From the NCBI RefSeq assembly GCF_022668875.1, contig NZ_JAKGCR010000012.1, positions 1-64,000 of the forward strand: 64,000 nucleotides of DNA. Direction: 5' to 3'. Each line of letters opens with the position of its first letter. Position 1 is the first letter of the stretch. The notes beneath the pieces are model-generated. The model made no database searches, was not told the DNA's origin, and was given only the letters and a program-made list of their open reading frames with translations. Positions 27,786 to 37,100 of this stretch are shown piece by piece. This DNA is from Domibacillus sp. PGB-M46. GTDB lineage: Bacteria; Bacillota; Bacilli; Bacillales; Domibacillaceae. The position numbers and the translations under genes were made by a program.

Positions 27786-28010
27786 TATTCGGAATCCATT
27801 AATTTTGTATATCATTACATAATAAAAAGCTTCGAAAACAAAGTGAACAGCACGGTTTTACTAATTCTCAAGAAAGAGTAATAGCTGGCTTGGAGATATT
27901 TTTTAGTGTTTGGATCGCCTCAAAAACGATCGTTTTTGAGATGTTTTTATAAACAGCTTCTTTTAGCCAAAATCCTATGCCTTTTGCGTCACAGAACATT
28001 GCTCAAAATC

Positions 28011-28049
28011 TATGTGTCATTAATCACCTATTATGTACAGAAACTTATG
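28011..28049 (+). repeat. dispersed repeat, copy at 28.0 kb
   Basis: Nearly the same as 41174-41212 (CAAAATCTATGT..., TTAATCACCTATTATGT, CAGAAACT). Non-coding. Confidence 0.6.
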
Positions 28050-28272
28050 AATAATTCAACACAAATGGAATTAAATGGTATTTGAAAACCCCGGCTTTTT
28101 AGAATCTGGGGCTTTTTTTTGACTGCTTATGCTTTCAATATATGTTAACTTTTTTTCTAAGTTTAGAGATTAGCGGCATTGTACAGTTTCATTTTAATGG
28201 AGGTGAATAAAATATAAAAAACGGAGAAAAAGAGGTTTGGTTTATGGCTTTTTCAAGAAGGAGAAGGAAATA

Positions 28273-29628
28273 ATGAGCTTTGAAATTGGATTGACTGTTT
28301 TAGTATTTACTATGACAATGCTTGGCATATTTTTAAGGCCAGGCGGCATTAGTGAAACATGGCCAGCATCGATCGGGGCAGGAACTATTTTACTAATGGG
28401 AATTGTATCATATGGAGATGTTATGGACATTATTGATAAGATAGGTGGCGCATCTATTACAATTATAGCGACGATCGTCATGGCTGTTACATTAGAAAGT
28501 TTTGGTTTTTTTCACTGGGCAGCTGCGAGGCTTGCAAAGCTAGCTAAAGGCTCGGGCTATCGTCTCTACTGGTACATTCAGCTTTTATGTTTCTTGATGA
28601 CCCTTTTATTTAACAATGATGGCAGTATCTTAATTACGACTCCCATATTAATTTTACTTCTTAAAAACCTTCAAATGAAACCAAATGAACAGCTTCCATA
28701 CCTCCTAAGCGGAGCTCTAATTGCGACCGCTTCCAGTGCGCCGATTGGTGTAAGCAATATTGTCAATTTAATTGCATTGGAAATTGTTCATATGACCCTC
28801 TACATGCATACTGCCATGATGTTTGTACCTGCAACACTTGGATTATTTTTCATGTCCTTTTTAATGTTTATTGTTGTGAAGAAGAAGTTGCCAAAGACGC
28901 TGCCCGCTTCTTTAAATGACATAGAAGAAAATTTTTTCGTCAAAAATTTTCATCCATTAAAAGGGGCATTGTCTTTTGATACAAAACAGAAACGCACGAA
29001 ATTTATGTTAAGACTTTTATTATTTGTCTTTATGATACGCTGCCTGCTTTTTGTGGCATCCTATTTCTCCATTCCAATTGAATTGGTGGCAGTACTTGGA
29101 TCACTCGTATTGCTTGCATGGAGATGGTATCATTTGCGAACAAACCCGGTAGATATTTTGAAAAAGACCCCTTGGCACATTTTAATTTTTGCTTTCTCAA
29201 TGTATGTCATTATTTATGGGCTTCACAATGCGGGTTTAACAGCCATGCTTGTAAAGGCATGTGAACCTATCGTTAATCAGGGCTTGCTGCAAGCGAGCTT
29301 TATCATGGGCGCGTTAGTTTCAGTTTTATCCAACTTTTTCAATAATCATCCTGCCTTAATGATTGGAACCATTACCTTAACAGAAATGGGGATAGATCCT
29401 CTCACTTTAAAGACGATTTATCTTGCAAATATTATTGGCAGTGATATGGGCTCTTTGTTATTGCCAATTGGAACGCTTGCCTCTCTTATTTGGATGGATA
29501 TTTTAAGGAAGAATCAGATTTATGTTACTTGGAAATATTATCTAAGTGTGTCATTGACTGTCATACCCTTTACAACCATTGTAACATTATTCTTGTTATT
29601 CTATTGGGTGCAGATGGTTTTTGCCTGA
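28273..29628 (+). CDS. ArsB-family permease (arsenite/anion transporter-like)
   Basis: A 451-residue polytopic membrane protein with about 11-12 segments, arranged like the ArsB arsenite exporter family of Bacillus: LFNNDGSILITTPI, ALIATASSAPIGVSN and SNFFNNHPALMIGT are the two conserved re-entrant blocks. ATG 28273 follows AAGGAGAAGG; the longer frame from 28237 is unlikely. No ArsR, ArsC or ATPase lies next to it, so substrate and regulation are open. A TnpB element relic lies 60 bp downstream. Confidence 0.85.
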   Translation: MSFEIGLTVLVFTMTMLGIFLRPGGISETWPASIGAGTILLMGIVSYGDVMDIIDKIGGASITIIATIVMAVTLESFGFFHWAAARLAKLAKGSGYRLYWYIQLLCFLMTLLFNNDGSILITTPILILLLKNLQMKPNEQLPYLLSGALIATASSAPIGVSNIVNLIALEIVHMTLYMHTAMMFVPATLGLFFMSFLMFIVVKKKLPKTLPASLNDIEENFFVKNFHPLKGALSFDTKQKRTKFMLRLLLFVFMIRCLLFVASYFSIPIELVAVLGSLVLLAWRWYHLRTNPVDILKKTPWHILIFAFSMYVIIYGLHNAGLTAMLVKACEPIVNQGLLQASFIMGALVSVLSNFFNNHPALMIGTITLTEMGIDPLTLKTIYLANIIGSDMGSLLLPIGTLASLIWMDILRKNQIYVTWKYYLSVSLTVIPFTTIVTLFLLFYWVQMVFA

Positions 29629-29688
29629 TGTTTGATTTCTCCACAGGAAAAGGAACAAAAAATAAAGATTCTCAACATAAGAAAGCCT

Positions 29689-29850
29689 TTGAACTACCAC
29701 CCACTTACCTGACGGTTGAAGTGGGGGATTCCTGGGCAAGGAGATCTTCGACCCACAGTAATCAGGCTAACCCCGTATTCCAACGGTTTTATGACCAAGC
29801 TTAACTAGACTAAAGTGAAAGAAGCCAAAGGGCTTCTTTTTTAATATTCA
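29689..29850 (-). ncRNA. orphan omegaRNA-like right end (family B)
   Basis: Conserved with the right ends at 37581 and 54655: terminal TTGA on the plus strand (TCAA on the minus strand), ACCACCCACTTACC, then the GAAGTGGGGG and CTTCTTT hairpins. On the minus strand the guide would begin at 29688 (AGGCTTTCTTATGTTGAG). Without its own tnpB it could only be used in trans by the intact family B nuclease. Expression is unproven. Confidence 0.5.
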
Positions 29851-30048
29851 GGCTCGTCAGGTGCCGGTCGTGATGCACGCCGCAGGATGGACACTCCCAC
29901 ACCCGGACAGCGAGATTTTTCACATCCTTATGCTGATGCCTGCACCTTGAGCAGAGCTGGCTTGATGGGAAGAACGGATCGACTTTTATGATCGTCCGTC
30001 CGTACCACTTCGCTTTTTGTTTTGGACGAGCGAAATAGAATACCGGCC
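29689..30048 (-). pseudogene. tnpB element relic (family B) with right end
   Basis: The right end and 3' part of the family B element found intact at 54655-56128. The tnpB part is internally deleted: the frame jumps from the CxxC...DPFFPS region to a short NQKA-like scrap, then to the GRYSISVI region, and stops at the boundary with the monooxygenase fragment near 30048. No nuclease can be made, but the guide-RNA end is preserved (see next entry). Confidence 0.85.
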
Positions 30049-30610
30049 GGGAGGAAATTATTTTTTCGTGGATGGCCCTTTAAATATTAGCCGTTCTAAA
30101 CAAGGAAGACCGGTTATCTTCCAAGCCGGCACCTCTTCAGATTTCAAGAATATTGCCTCGAAGCATGCCGACGGTGTATTTCTCCCGGCCGGTAATTTAG
30201 AAGATATAAAAGCTTTTAGTCAAGAGTTAAAGAGGAGAGAGGGGTTGGAAGGGCGCTCGTTTGATGATTTCCTACTTACGATCTCACATAATCCGATTGT
30301 GGGAAGAACAGAGAGAGAAGCTGAAGGAAAATTCCAGGAACTGCAAGCGCTTATGCCGATTTACCGTATACCAAAACCGAAATTTTTTGGCTTGGCAGAA
30401 AAAGCAGCAGATGAAATTCAACACTGGTATGAGGCAGGGGCGATGGATCTATTGCTGATAAGACAGGAGTATCCTTTAGGATTTAATGACTTTATTGATT
30501 TAGTCGTTCCTATTTTGCAAGAAAAGGGAATATTCGGTAAGGAATATGAATTAAACACGTTACGTGGCAATTTGGGTTTACCCTATCCGGAAAATAGATA
30601 TTCGATTTAA
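30049..30610 (+). pseudogene. flavin-dependent monooxygenase (NtaA/DszA type), 5'-truncated
   Basis: Encodes about 185 C-terminal residues of a luciferase-like monooxygenase: [25 protein letters not shown] is the family signature, and RGNLGLPYPENRY the typical end. The N-terminal half that binds FMN is missing, replaced by the tnpB relic that abuts it. A second decayed homologue is at 31.4-32.4 kb. Confidence 0.85.
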
Positions 30611-30879
30611 AACCATCTTTAAAGAATTTAAACATCTTTAACCTCTTTCCTAATGTTAGGTACAAGAAATAGTACTATGGCCATTAAAGTTGTCCTCTTC
30701 CATAATAAGAGCAACGATTTTATTATTGTCTATACAGGTATACTTATTATTCACAAATAGTTCCAACTATACTTAATGAGTATGACTAAGTGAGTAGGTT
30801 CTTAAGATAAGTTGACACTTGAATTTCACCGTGATATAGTTAGTCCGCTAAATATATTTTGACTAGTTGAGGGGAAGCT

Positions 30880-31305
30880 ATGAACGATAAGGTTGGATGC
30901 GATATTCGTGAGTCGTTAGATAAAATTTCATCCCAAATGCGTCGAGATTATAGCGAAAGTCTAAGAGAACTTAATCTTCATGTAGGCCAGGATAAACTAC
31001 TCGCTCGTTTGTGGTTAGGTGATGGAATAACACAAATGCAGCTATGTGAACATTTAAAATGCGAGCCGCCTACGGTAACAAATATGGTTAAATCACTGGA
31101 GCAAAATGGGTTCATATACCGTAAACGTGATGAGCAAGATGCAAGGGTTATGCGGATTTTTCTAACAGACAAAGGCAAAGAATTAGAGAAGCCGGTTGAT
31201 TGCAAATGGAAGCAGCAGCAGGAAAAATTACTGCATTCCATGTCACCGGAAGATCTCTTACTGTTAAGGCAACTAATGAAGCGACTGGAGAAAAACTTAT
31301 TTTAA
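30880..31305 (+). CDS. MarR-family transcriptional regulator
   Basis: A 141-residue winged-helix regulator: MQLCEHLKCEPPTVTNMVKSLEQNGFIYR is the recognition helix, KRDEQDARVMRIFLTDKGKEL the wing. ATG 30880 follows GAGGGG. It sits between two decayed monooxygenase genes and upstream of a drug exporter, so it may have controlled an oxidation/efflux unit. The leader (about 30800-30870) contains short repeats of TAGTTAGTC/GACTAGTTG that could be its operator. Confidence 0.88.
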   Translation: MNDKVGCDIRESLDKISSQMRRDYSESLRELNLHVGQDKLLARLWLGDGITQMQLCEHLKCEPPTVTNMVKSLEQNGFIYRKRDEQDARVMRIFLTDKGKELEKPVDCKWKQQQEKLLHSMSPEDLLLLRQLMKRLEKNLF

Positions 31306-31389
31306 GCTTTCTCTAAGTTTATAATTAGTAGGCTAAATAACTATTTAGCACCGGAATTAAATACTTCTATGTTTTTTATTTACTGAGAA

Positions 31390-31690
31390 GAGGGTTATGG
31401 GAATCCAATGAAGACGATGTGTCCAGCCGAAACAATGATAACCGTATGGCTAAAACGCATTTACTTCATTTAAGAGGAGAATATTTTTCTAAAGACGTAC
31501 CTCGAATAATAGCCGTTCTCAGCAAGGAAGGCCCTGATATTTCGAAAGCAGAAACCCAGGATTTTAACGAGCCATTGCATTAGCCTTTTACAGCGAAGAC
31601 GTACTTAACCCTAGAGGATATGAGTATTACACGCGGCAACTTAGTAAGAAAATCAAAAGAAGTCGGTCTTTTCCAGGTAATCACCAGCAG
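31390..31690 (+). pseudogene. decayed monooxygenase middle fragment
   Basis: Short frames read WESNEDDVSS and HLLHLRGEYFSKDVP, then AVLSKEGPD, recalling the W-E-DA...HxGxxFxVxGPLN block of NtaA/DszA enzymes. Heavily shifted and stopped. Probably part of the same dead homologue as the next entry. Confidence 0.45.
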
Positions 31691-31810
31691 ATTAGTTAGC
31701 AGACTAAACATTATTTTGTGTTTTTCAGATCTACTGAAATGCAATAGAAATAATTTACTACAGCTCTTTTGCTTACTTGGAGCCTATTTAAAGTAAAGGC
31801 GGAGAGATAG

Positions 31811-32422
31811 ATGGAAAAAAAGAAAAGAGATGCAACTAGCACTACAAATGATTTCTGGTTGCGGATCTGAATTCAGCGCTACCGACCCAGCAGCTTATAC
31901 AAATATGGATAGTTATGTGGAGCGGGCTAAATTAGCTGAAAAAGGAAAATCTCAAATGATCTTCATCGCGGATACTCCGGCATTAACTGTCAACTTAGGT
32001 CCTTAGATTCCTATGTTTCCTATAGACCCTATGTTAGCACTCATGGCTGTAGCCGGAGAAACGAAACATATTGGGCTTGTTGTTACCTTCTCAACGACAT
32101 TCAATTATCCATCAGAGCTTTAAAACTGCTGAAACAAGGGCTGTCCATTCGAGATGTTCTTTCCCGTGGGGTCATTAACTATCATCCAGTAGTGGCAGGC
32201 ACCCCCGTACAAGTGGCTGACTTCTTGGAAGAATGGTTTTTAGCCGGCGTATGTGACGGCTTCTCGGTCGTTCCGGATATATCCTATGATGGAGCTGCTG
32301 ATTTTGTGGACCTGGTTATCCCCATTTTGCAGGACCGCGGTTTGTTCCACAGAGAATATGAAGGGCAAACATTGCGTGAGAATATGGGAGTTCTTTATCA
32401 ATACGGAAGGCTGGAATATTGA
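31811..32422 (+). pseudogene. decayed NtaA/DszA-type monooxygenase
   Basis: One frame (from about 31830) gives an N-terminal part (YVERAKLAEKGKSQMIFIADTPAL; IGLVVTFSTTFNYPSE) broken by a stop at 32005; then an internal deletion of the middle leads to the C-terminal part (GTPVQVADFLEEWFLAGVCDGF..., RENMGVLYQYGRLEY) that ends at 32422. It is not functional. It is only partly similar to the 30.0 kb fragment, so they were two different enzymes. Confidence 0.8.
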
Positions 32423-32525
32423 AAATTTAATAACAAGAACTTTATTCAACATTCATTTTGTTTTGGTGATAAGATAAACAGTGGATTATTAATTAAATTT
32501 ATTTACAAGGAGATATAACATAGAG

Positions 32526-33962
32526 ATGAAGAAAGAATACAATACACGTGCCATCTTGGCATCGCTGCTTATCTGCGGTTTTGTCGGCATGTTTAGCGAG
32601 ACGGCTCTAAACATTGCAATGACTAATTTAATGGACGTGTTCCAAATTTCAGCCGCAACCGCACAGTGGTTAACAACCGGTTTCCTGCTGACTCTTGGCA
32701 TTTTAATGCCGATGAGCGGGCTGCTGCTGCAGAGGTTTACAACGAGACAGCTGTTCACAGGTTCGCTCGTAAGCTTAATTCTAGGTACACTCATTGCGGC
32801 GCTCGCGTTCAATTTTGAAATGCTGATGTTCGCTCGCGTTTTACAGGCGGCAGGCATGGGATTATTGCTGCCGCTCATGTTCAATACAATTCTTGTCATA
32901 TACCCGCCGGAAAAGCGGGGGGCGGCGATGGGCTTCGTTGGACTTGTGATCATGTTTGCGCCAGCAACCGGCCCGACCATAGGCGGTCTATTAATCGAGT
33001 ATTTAACATGGCATTATATCTTCTGGTTGTCGCTGCCGTTCCTGGTTATTGGGCTGTTGGTAGGGCTGAAGTATTTGGAAAATGTCACTGAGGTCACGAA
33101 GCCTCGGATCGATCTGCTGTCTATCGTATTGTCAACGATCGGCTTTGGAGGAGTTGTCTTCGGCTTCAGTAAGGCAGGTGAAGGATCTGAAGGATGGGGC
33201 AGTGCAGTAGTGGTCACTTCAATCGTCGTTGGGCTTATCGCGCTGGTGCTGTTCATACTGCGACAGAACGTTATGCACGATCCGATGATGAATCTGAGCG
33301 TTTTCAAGTACCCAATGTACGTCGTGGGGCTGCTCCTGGTACTGTCGTGTATGTTGATCATTATGTCGAGCATGATTATCCTGCCGATGTTTCTGCAGAC
33401 GGGTGCAGGACTGTCCGTGTTCACTACTGGACTCATGCTTTTGCCGGGCAGCGCGCTGAACGGTATCCTCTCTCCGCGTATGGGGCGCTTGTTCGATAAA
33501 TACGGGCCGAAATGGCTCGTTATTCCCGGACTCGTGATCGTTGCCGTCATGTTATGGTTCTTTACGACCCTGTCTCCTGCTTCTTCAGTGGCCTTTATCG
33601 TGGCTTTGCATATCGGGCTCATGGTAGGGGTAGGCATGATATGGATGCCGGCTCAAACGAACGGGCTCAATCAATTGCCGCCGGAGCTATACCCGCACGG
33701 CACGGCAGTCATGAACACCCTGCAGCAGGTCGTGGGTGCGATTGGAACAGCGGTCGCCATCAGTATCCTTACGGGCAGTATGGAGAAATACTTGCACGGC
33801 TCCTCCGCTCCGGCCAAACAGGCCGAAATGGCAAACGCGATGACGGCTGGATCACAAAACGTGTTCCTGTTCACGATGATCATAGCACTGGTTGGCCTGG
33901 TCATAGCATTCTTCATCCGCCGCGTTGTAGGCAGTCGCGAAGCGGTGCATTCGACACATTGA
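32526..33962 (+). CDS. DHA2-family MFS drug/proton antiporter (EmrB/LmrB-like)
   Basis: A 478-residue exporter with about 14 membrane segments. Motifs: NIAMTNLMDVFQ (first segment), QWLTTGFLLTLGILMP (motif D1), RGAAMGFVGLVIMFAPATGPTIGG (motif C, antiporter signature) and MNTLQQVVGAIGTA. AAGGAGAT lies 12 bp upstream of ATG 32526. GC content is visibly higher than in the flanks, so recent transfer is possible. The MarR gene 1.2 kb upstream is a candidate regulator. The substrate cannot be read from sequence. Confidence 0.92.
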   Translation: MKKEYNTRAILASLLICGFVGMFSETALNIAMTNLMDVFQISAATAQWLTTGFLLTLGILMPMSGLLLQRFTTRQLFTGSLVSLILGTLIAALAFNFEMLMFARVLQAAGMGLLLPLMFNTILVIYPPEKRGAAMGFVGLVIMFAPATGPTIGGLLIEYLTWHYIFWLSLPFLVIGLLVGLKYLENVTEVTKPRIDLLSIVLSTIGFGGVVFGFSKAGEGSEGWGSAVVVTSIVVGLIALVLFILRQNVMHDPMMNLSVFKYPMYVVGLLLVLSCMLIIMSSMIILPMFLQTGAGLSVFTTGLMLLPGSALNGILSPRMGRLFDKYGPKWLVIPGLVIVAVMLWFFTTLSPASSVAFIVALHIGLMVGVGMIWMPAQTNGLNQLPPELYPHGTAVMNTLQQVVGAIGTAVAISILTGSMEKYLHGSSAPAKQAEMANAMTAGSQNVFLFTMIIALVGLVIAFFIRRVVGSREAVHSTH

Positions 33963-34080
33963 TATTTTAAAAAAAGCCAGCGGCTGTCCTCAATGGATAA
34001 ATAATATATAAAGAATATAAAGTAGTAATGACTATGTCAGTATCACTTTTGGAATATAGAAAGTTTAAAAAAGAAGGGGC

Positions 34081-34116
34081 AAGAACAGTCTTCATACTGT
34101 TCTTGCTCCTTTTGTA
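34081..34116. terminator. hairpin behind the HTH relic
   Basis: AAGAACAGT pairs with ACTGTTCTT, then GCTCCTTTT. The same arrangement follows the intact gene at 47385-47420. Confidence 0.65.
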
Positions 34117-34118
34117 TA

Positions 34119-34362
34119 TTAAGCGTTTAATTTCATGAGGAATATGGCACTTCTTTTCACCACATTTAATGTCCGCGGCTTCCCCTGTTCCCAGGTTACG
34201 TACCCGGATGCTTTTAAACGATCAAGATGACCCTTTACGGTTGAAGAAGGCTTTAACTCAACCGCGTCACCGATTTCACGAATAGACGGGGGATATGGCA
34301 CTTACATAATCATCTATAAACTGCAGCATTTTTTCCTGGCGTGCAGACGGTTGTCTAAGCAT
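34119..34362 (-). pseudogene. LexA-like HTH gene, frameshifted copy
   Basis: Nearly the full length of the intact gene at 47427-47678 (MLRQPSARQEKMLQFIDDYVS...YPPSIREIGDAVELK), but a 5-bp loss around 34287 breaks the frame between the first and second parts. The upstream WYL-like gene and SOS boxes are absent. Confidence 0.85.
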
Positions 34363-34960
34363 AAACCTTTCTCCTTTGCGGTGCTTTTCCTGCTGCTATA
34401 CGAGTCCGGAAAATGTTGATATATTTTCTATAAATCATAATTATGTGTCTGCCAAGAATATTTTGAGGGTTTAGTTAAATACTCTGAATTACGAGATGTG
34501 TTAATTGCGGTATGTTATGACATGTTCTTATTCAACAAAGGTGAGCTTACTAATTCCTGTCCGATAAATAATTATGGCGTCTAGTGCTAGGAAGATCGGC
34601 TGTATTCGGACAGGTTGAAGAAGTAGTTACCATTATTCCTGCAAACATTAAAATCGATTTACCGCACGATTAGAAAACGACTACATTTGCTTCACTCAGT
34701 AAATACATTAGCTACGTTGCTATCAATAATGTGGAGACGAAATCGCCGGCAGGCTTCGCACAGGTTTGTCATAAGGTAACACATGGGTTAATGAAACGTT
34801 TAATCAAAAACGGAACGCCGGTCAATGGGCTAAAAATACGCGCGTGAACATCTGTGAAAGGTATTGAATTGTGGGAAAACCGGCGCTAAAATGATTTGTG
34901 TCATAGAGGCAATTGAGTTTTTGTAAGTAGATTCGATCGAGAGTCGTCTGTAATAGCGCG
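34363..34960. other. gene-poor stretch
   Basis: No clear gene. A very short frame at about 34792-34848 (MKRLIKNGTPVNGLKIRA) follows unrelated sequence and may be a gene scrap. The base composition changes to a more GC-rich type around 34750, which suggests foreign origin. Confidence 0.35.
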
Positions 34961-34961
34961 C

Positions 34962-34995
34962 AAAAAAGGCTGCGGATGTGACTCCGCAGCAAACA
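34962..34995 (-). terminator. terminator-like hairpin 1 of 3
   Basis: On the minus strand GCTGCGGA/TCCGCAGC followed by six T. Confidence 0.65.
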
Positions 34996-35084
34996 AGACG
35001 AACTATGTAGAGTTCAGGAGATGTGGCGGGTGTATGCCACATGATAACGTTTACCCGCTTCGATGCGAAGATAAACCGAATACA

Positions 35085-35115
35085 CAAAAAAAGGCCGCGG
35101 GAGGCTCCGCGGCAA
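35085..35115 (-). terminator. terminator-like hairpin 2 of 3
   Basis: On the minus strand GCCGCGGA/..CCGCGGCC followed by seven T. It resembles hairpin 1 in build and flanks. Confidence 0.65.
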
Positions 35116-35129
35116 TAAACGATGATAGA

Positions 35130-35215
35130 TACGCGAGTGGTGCAATGTCGCCATGTTTAATCGGTACTCAGGTATAAACCGCCGTATGCGTTGACCACTC
35201 GCTAGTTGCTGGAGG
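35130..35215 (-). other. long-range stem around a ~60-nt loop
   Basis: GCGAGTGGT and ACCACTCGC can pair over 9 bp with about 60 nt between. It lies between hairpins 2 and 3 and may be part of a structured RNA. Confidence 0.35.
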
Positions 35216-35310
35216 TTCAACATAGACATCACTACCGCCCGTTAAATTTATCGTATGCCTCGTATTAAAAACGTTGTAGGCCGGCTGCCTCAATGTTCAG
35301 CAATCCGTAT

Positions 35311-35340
35311 AAAAAAGGCGTGGGAATAGCACCACGACAA
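35311..35340 (-). terminator. terminator-like hairpin 3 of 3
   Basis: On the minus strand GTCGTGG/CCCACGCC followed by six T. Confidence 0.6.
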
Positions 35341-35514
35341 TAGATAAGATATAGGGTAGGTGGTTTAACGTGAAACCTTATTCTGCCTTATTTTCCTGTT
35401 GTTATGGGAACGTAAACCAACACGGTATTAAATCCGTGCTGCAGGACGGTAGCAGGCCGATTACAAGTGCAGTGAGGGCCTGAGCCGTTGACGCTTAAAA
35501 AAGCCGAAGGTGTG

Positions 35515-35715
35515 CTACAGTTTTCCGAAAATGAGGCTGTTTTCCGGCAGTACGATTATATAGCATTTGCCCGTCTGATCGCACATCCGGCTACACGCAG
35601 TTGTCCGCGCCATCAAACACGAATATACATAGCCAAATGCAGACGCAACAACAGCTGAAGGCGTGTCCTGCATAAACAAAATGCCTTTTAATTCAGCCGG
35701 ATTTGGAGCCAACAT
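35515..35715 (-). CDS. possible 66-residue protein, unrecognised
   Basis: Begins MLAPNPAELKGILFMQDTP and continues with a Cys-rich centre (SCLMARTTACSRMCDQ). It looks more protein-like than its surroundings but has no clear ribosome site. It may be a phage-type gene or a relic. Confidence 0.3.
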   Translation of the reverse strand: MLAPNPAELKGILFMQDTPSAVVASAFGYVYSCLMARTTACSRMCDQTGKCYIIVLPENSLIFGKL

Positions 35716-35885
35716 AAGATCAATTATGAGTCAATCTTGTCAAGAGACCGGCTAAAAATGTATGCCTTATTCATTTTAACATGTAGAAATGTTCGATGTT
35801 CTGCTTACTGAACGGAGAATAGCCAAAGGGGAACCACGTCTTATCCCCCTGCAACATAAATGATATTATGTTGTATTGGGAATCC

Positions 35886-35930
35886 TTAAAAAGCCCCCCT
35901 AGTATAGGGGCGCTTTTTAGGGGAGATTGG
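35886..35930. terminator. bidirectional terminator
   Basis: AAAAAGC(C)CCCCTA pairs with TAGGGGCGCTTTTT around TAGTA. Confidence 0.7.
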
Positions 35931-36013
35931 CCTAGTACATGTACTGACTTACTAAAAAGAACAAAACGCTTTTATTGAGCTGAAAATAAGAAAAAGGATT
36001 GGAGATGTTGAAA

Positions 36014-36211
36014 ATGAAATTTGGAGTGACCTATCAAACATCAGAACGAGTGGGGATGTTGTACATGCCTGTTGGACCAGAAAAATACGACATTGTAGAA
36101 ATAGACGTCAGTATCGGCAAAGCACCAGATGAATTAATAAAAAAAGAAATAGGCCTTAAAGTAGAAAGTAATCCTGAAAGTATTTACGTATACGCAATTG
36201 AGGTAGTATAA
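36014..36211 (+). CDS. hypothetical 65-residue protein
   Basis: A small soluble protein, beta-strand rich (KFGVTYQTSERVGMLYMP, SIYVYAIEVV). ATG 36014 is preferred, 9 nt after GGAG; in-frame ATG 36005 and TTG 35999 lie on or before the site. No family recognised. It stands alone between terminators. Confidence 0.6.
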   Translation: MKFGVTYQTSERVGMLYMPVGPEKYDIVEIDVSIGKAPDELIKKEIGLKVESNPESIYVYAIEVV

Positions 36212-36308
36212 ACTTAGAGATAAGGACATTATAGCTTTTAAACTTTTCTAAATGCCACCTAAATGAAACTATGTTGTATCTGAGCAGTATAATTGTAAAG
36301 CAGTTCAA

Positions 36309-36350
36309 CCTAAAAGAAGAGAATGCGAATTCGCATTCTCTTCTTTTAGG
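36309..36350. terminator. perfect 42-bp palindrome
   Basis: Arms of 21 bp (36309-36329 and 36330-36350) are exact reverse complements with no spacer. It follows the stop of the KGG gene on the minus strand and probably terminates it. A loopless perfect palindrome of this size is unusual in a chromosome. Confidence 0.8.
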
Positions 36351-36355
36351 TTTCT

Positions 36356-36568
36356 TTAGCGACGGCTCTTTTCTCCGCCTTTACGTCCTGCTTCTTCACG
36401 GCTCATTTTGCCATCGTTGTCATTATTGTCGGAATTACGGCTTCTGGCTTCTCCGCCTTTTTGTCCGATTTCCTGGTAGAATTCTTTATCATGATTTTTT
36501 GCTGTTGCTTCTCCGCCTTTACGTCCTGCTTCTTCACGGCTCATTTTATCGTTATTATTATTTGCCAT
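36356..36568 (-). CDS. KGG-repeat stress protein (GsiB-like)
   Basis: A 70-residue very hydrophilic protein with repeats of the stress-induced KGG motif: MSREEAGRKGGEATAKNH, EIGQKGGEARSRN and MSREEAGRKGGEKSRR. Such LEA-like proteins (GsiB of B. subtilis) build up in general stress under sigma-B. ATG 36568 follows GAGGAGG; the longer frame adds an unrelated leader. Confidence 0.9.
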   Translation of the reverse strand: MANNNNDKMSREEAGRKGGEATAKNHDKEFYQEIGQKGGEARSRNSDNNDNDGKMSREEAGRKGGEKSRR

Positions 36569-37100
36569 CGAAAATTCCTCCTCAGTAAATTGGGATTTTG
36601 CTATTGTCACAGTGTTTATATTACCCGGCTGTTTGTCAGCAAAACAGGAATTTAAAGAATTGAATCGAAAGAACTGTTATTATATCTGGAAAGTAAAAAG
36701 ATAAAAGAAACTGGATTTATCTTTGATTTTTCGGGGTATATCATTAATAAAGTAATAAAAGAATATAATATTTGGGTAGGATGGCAAGGGTGGCCATCAA
36801 GGTATCTGGCGTAGGTGGGGCCAATACAAGAGAAGAGCAAGAAATTATATTGTTTTATTACTTTAAAAAAAGAATAGAATTCGTTCTTGTCTGGAACGAA
36901 ACCCCTTTTTTAATGCAACATAAATAAAATGTTGTATTAAGAAAGGTTTCAGACCCTAAGGTCTGAAACCTTTCTATTTATTGCTCTTTGCTATTTGTTT
37001 CTTTAATAATTTTAGCTGCAACTAAAAATGAAAAAGAAAGTGTTTATTGCTTTTTATAGGGGTATACATTGAAAGACTAAAGCTAAAGGAGGAATACACC

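Noticed and set aside
33014-33970. Long overlapping frames on both strands within the DHA2 exporter gene
   Set aside because: The higher GC content leaves other frames open; only the 478-residue frame shows transporter motifs.
35014-35232. 72-residue minus-strand open frame in the hairpin region
   Set aside because: It runs through a terminator-like hairpin and has no ribosome site.
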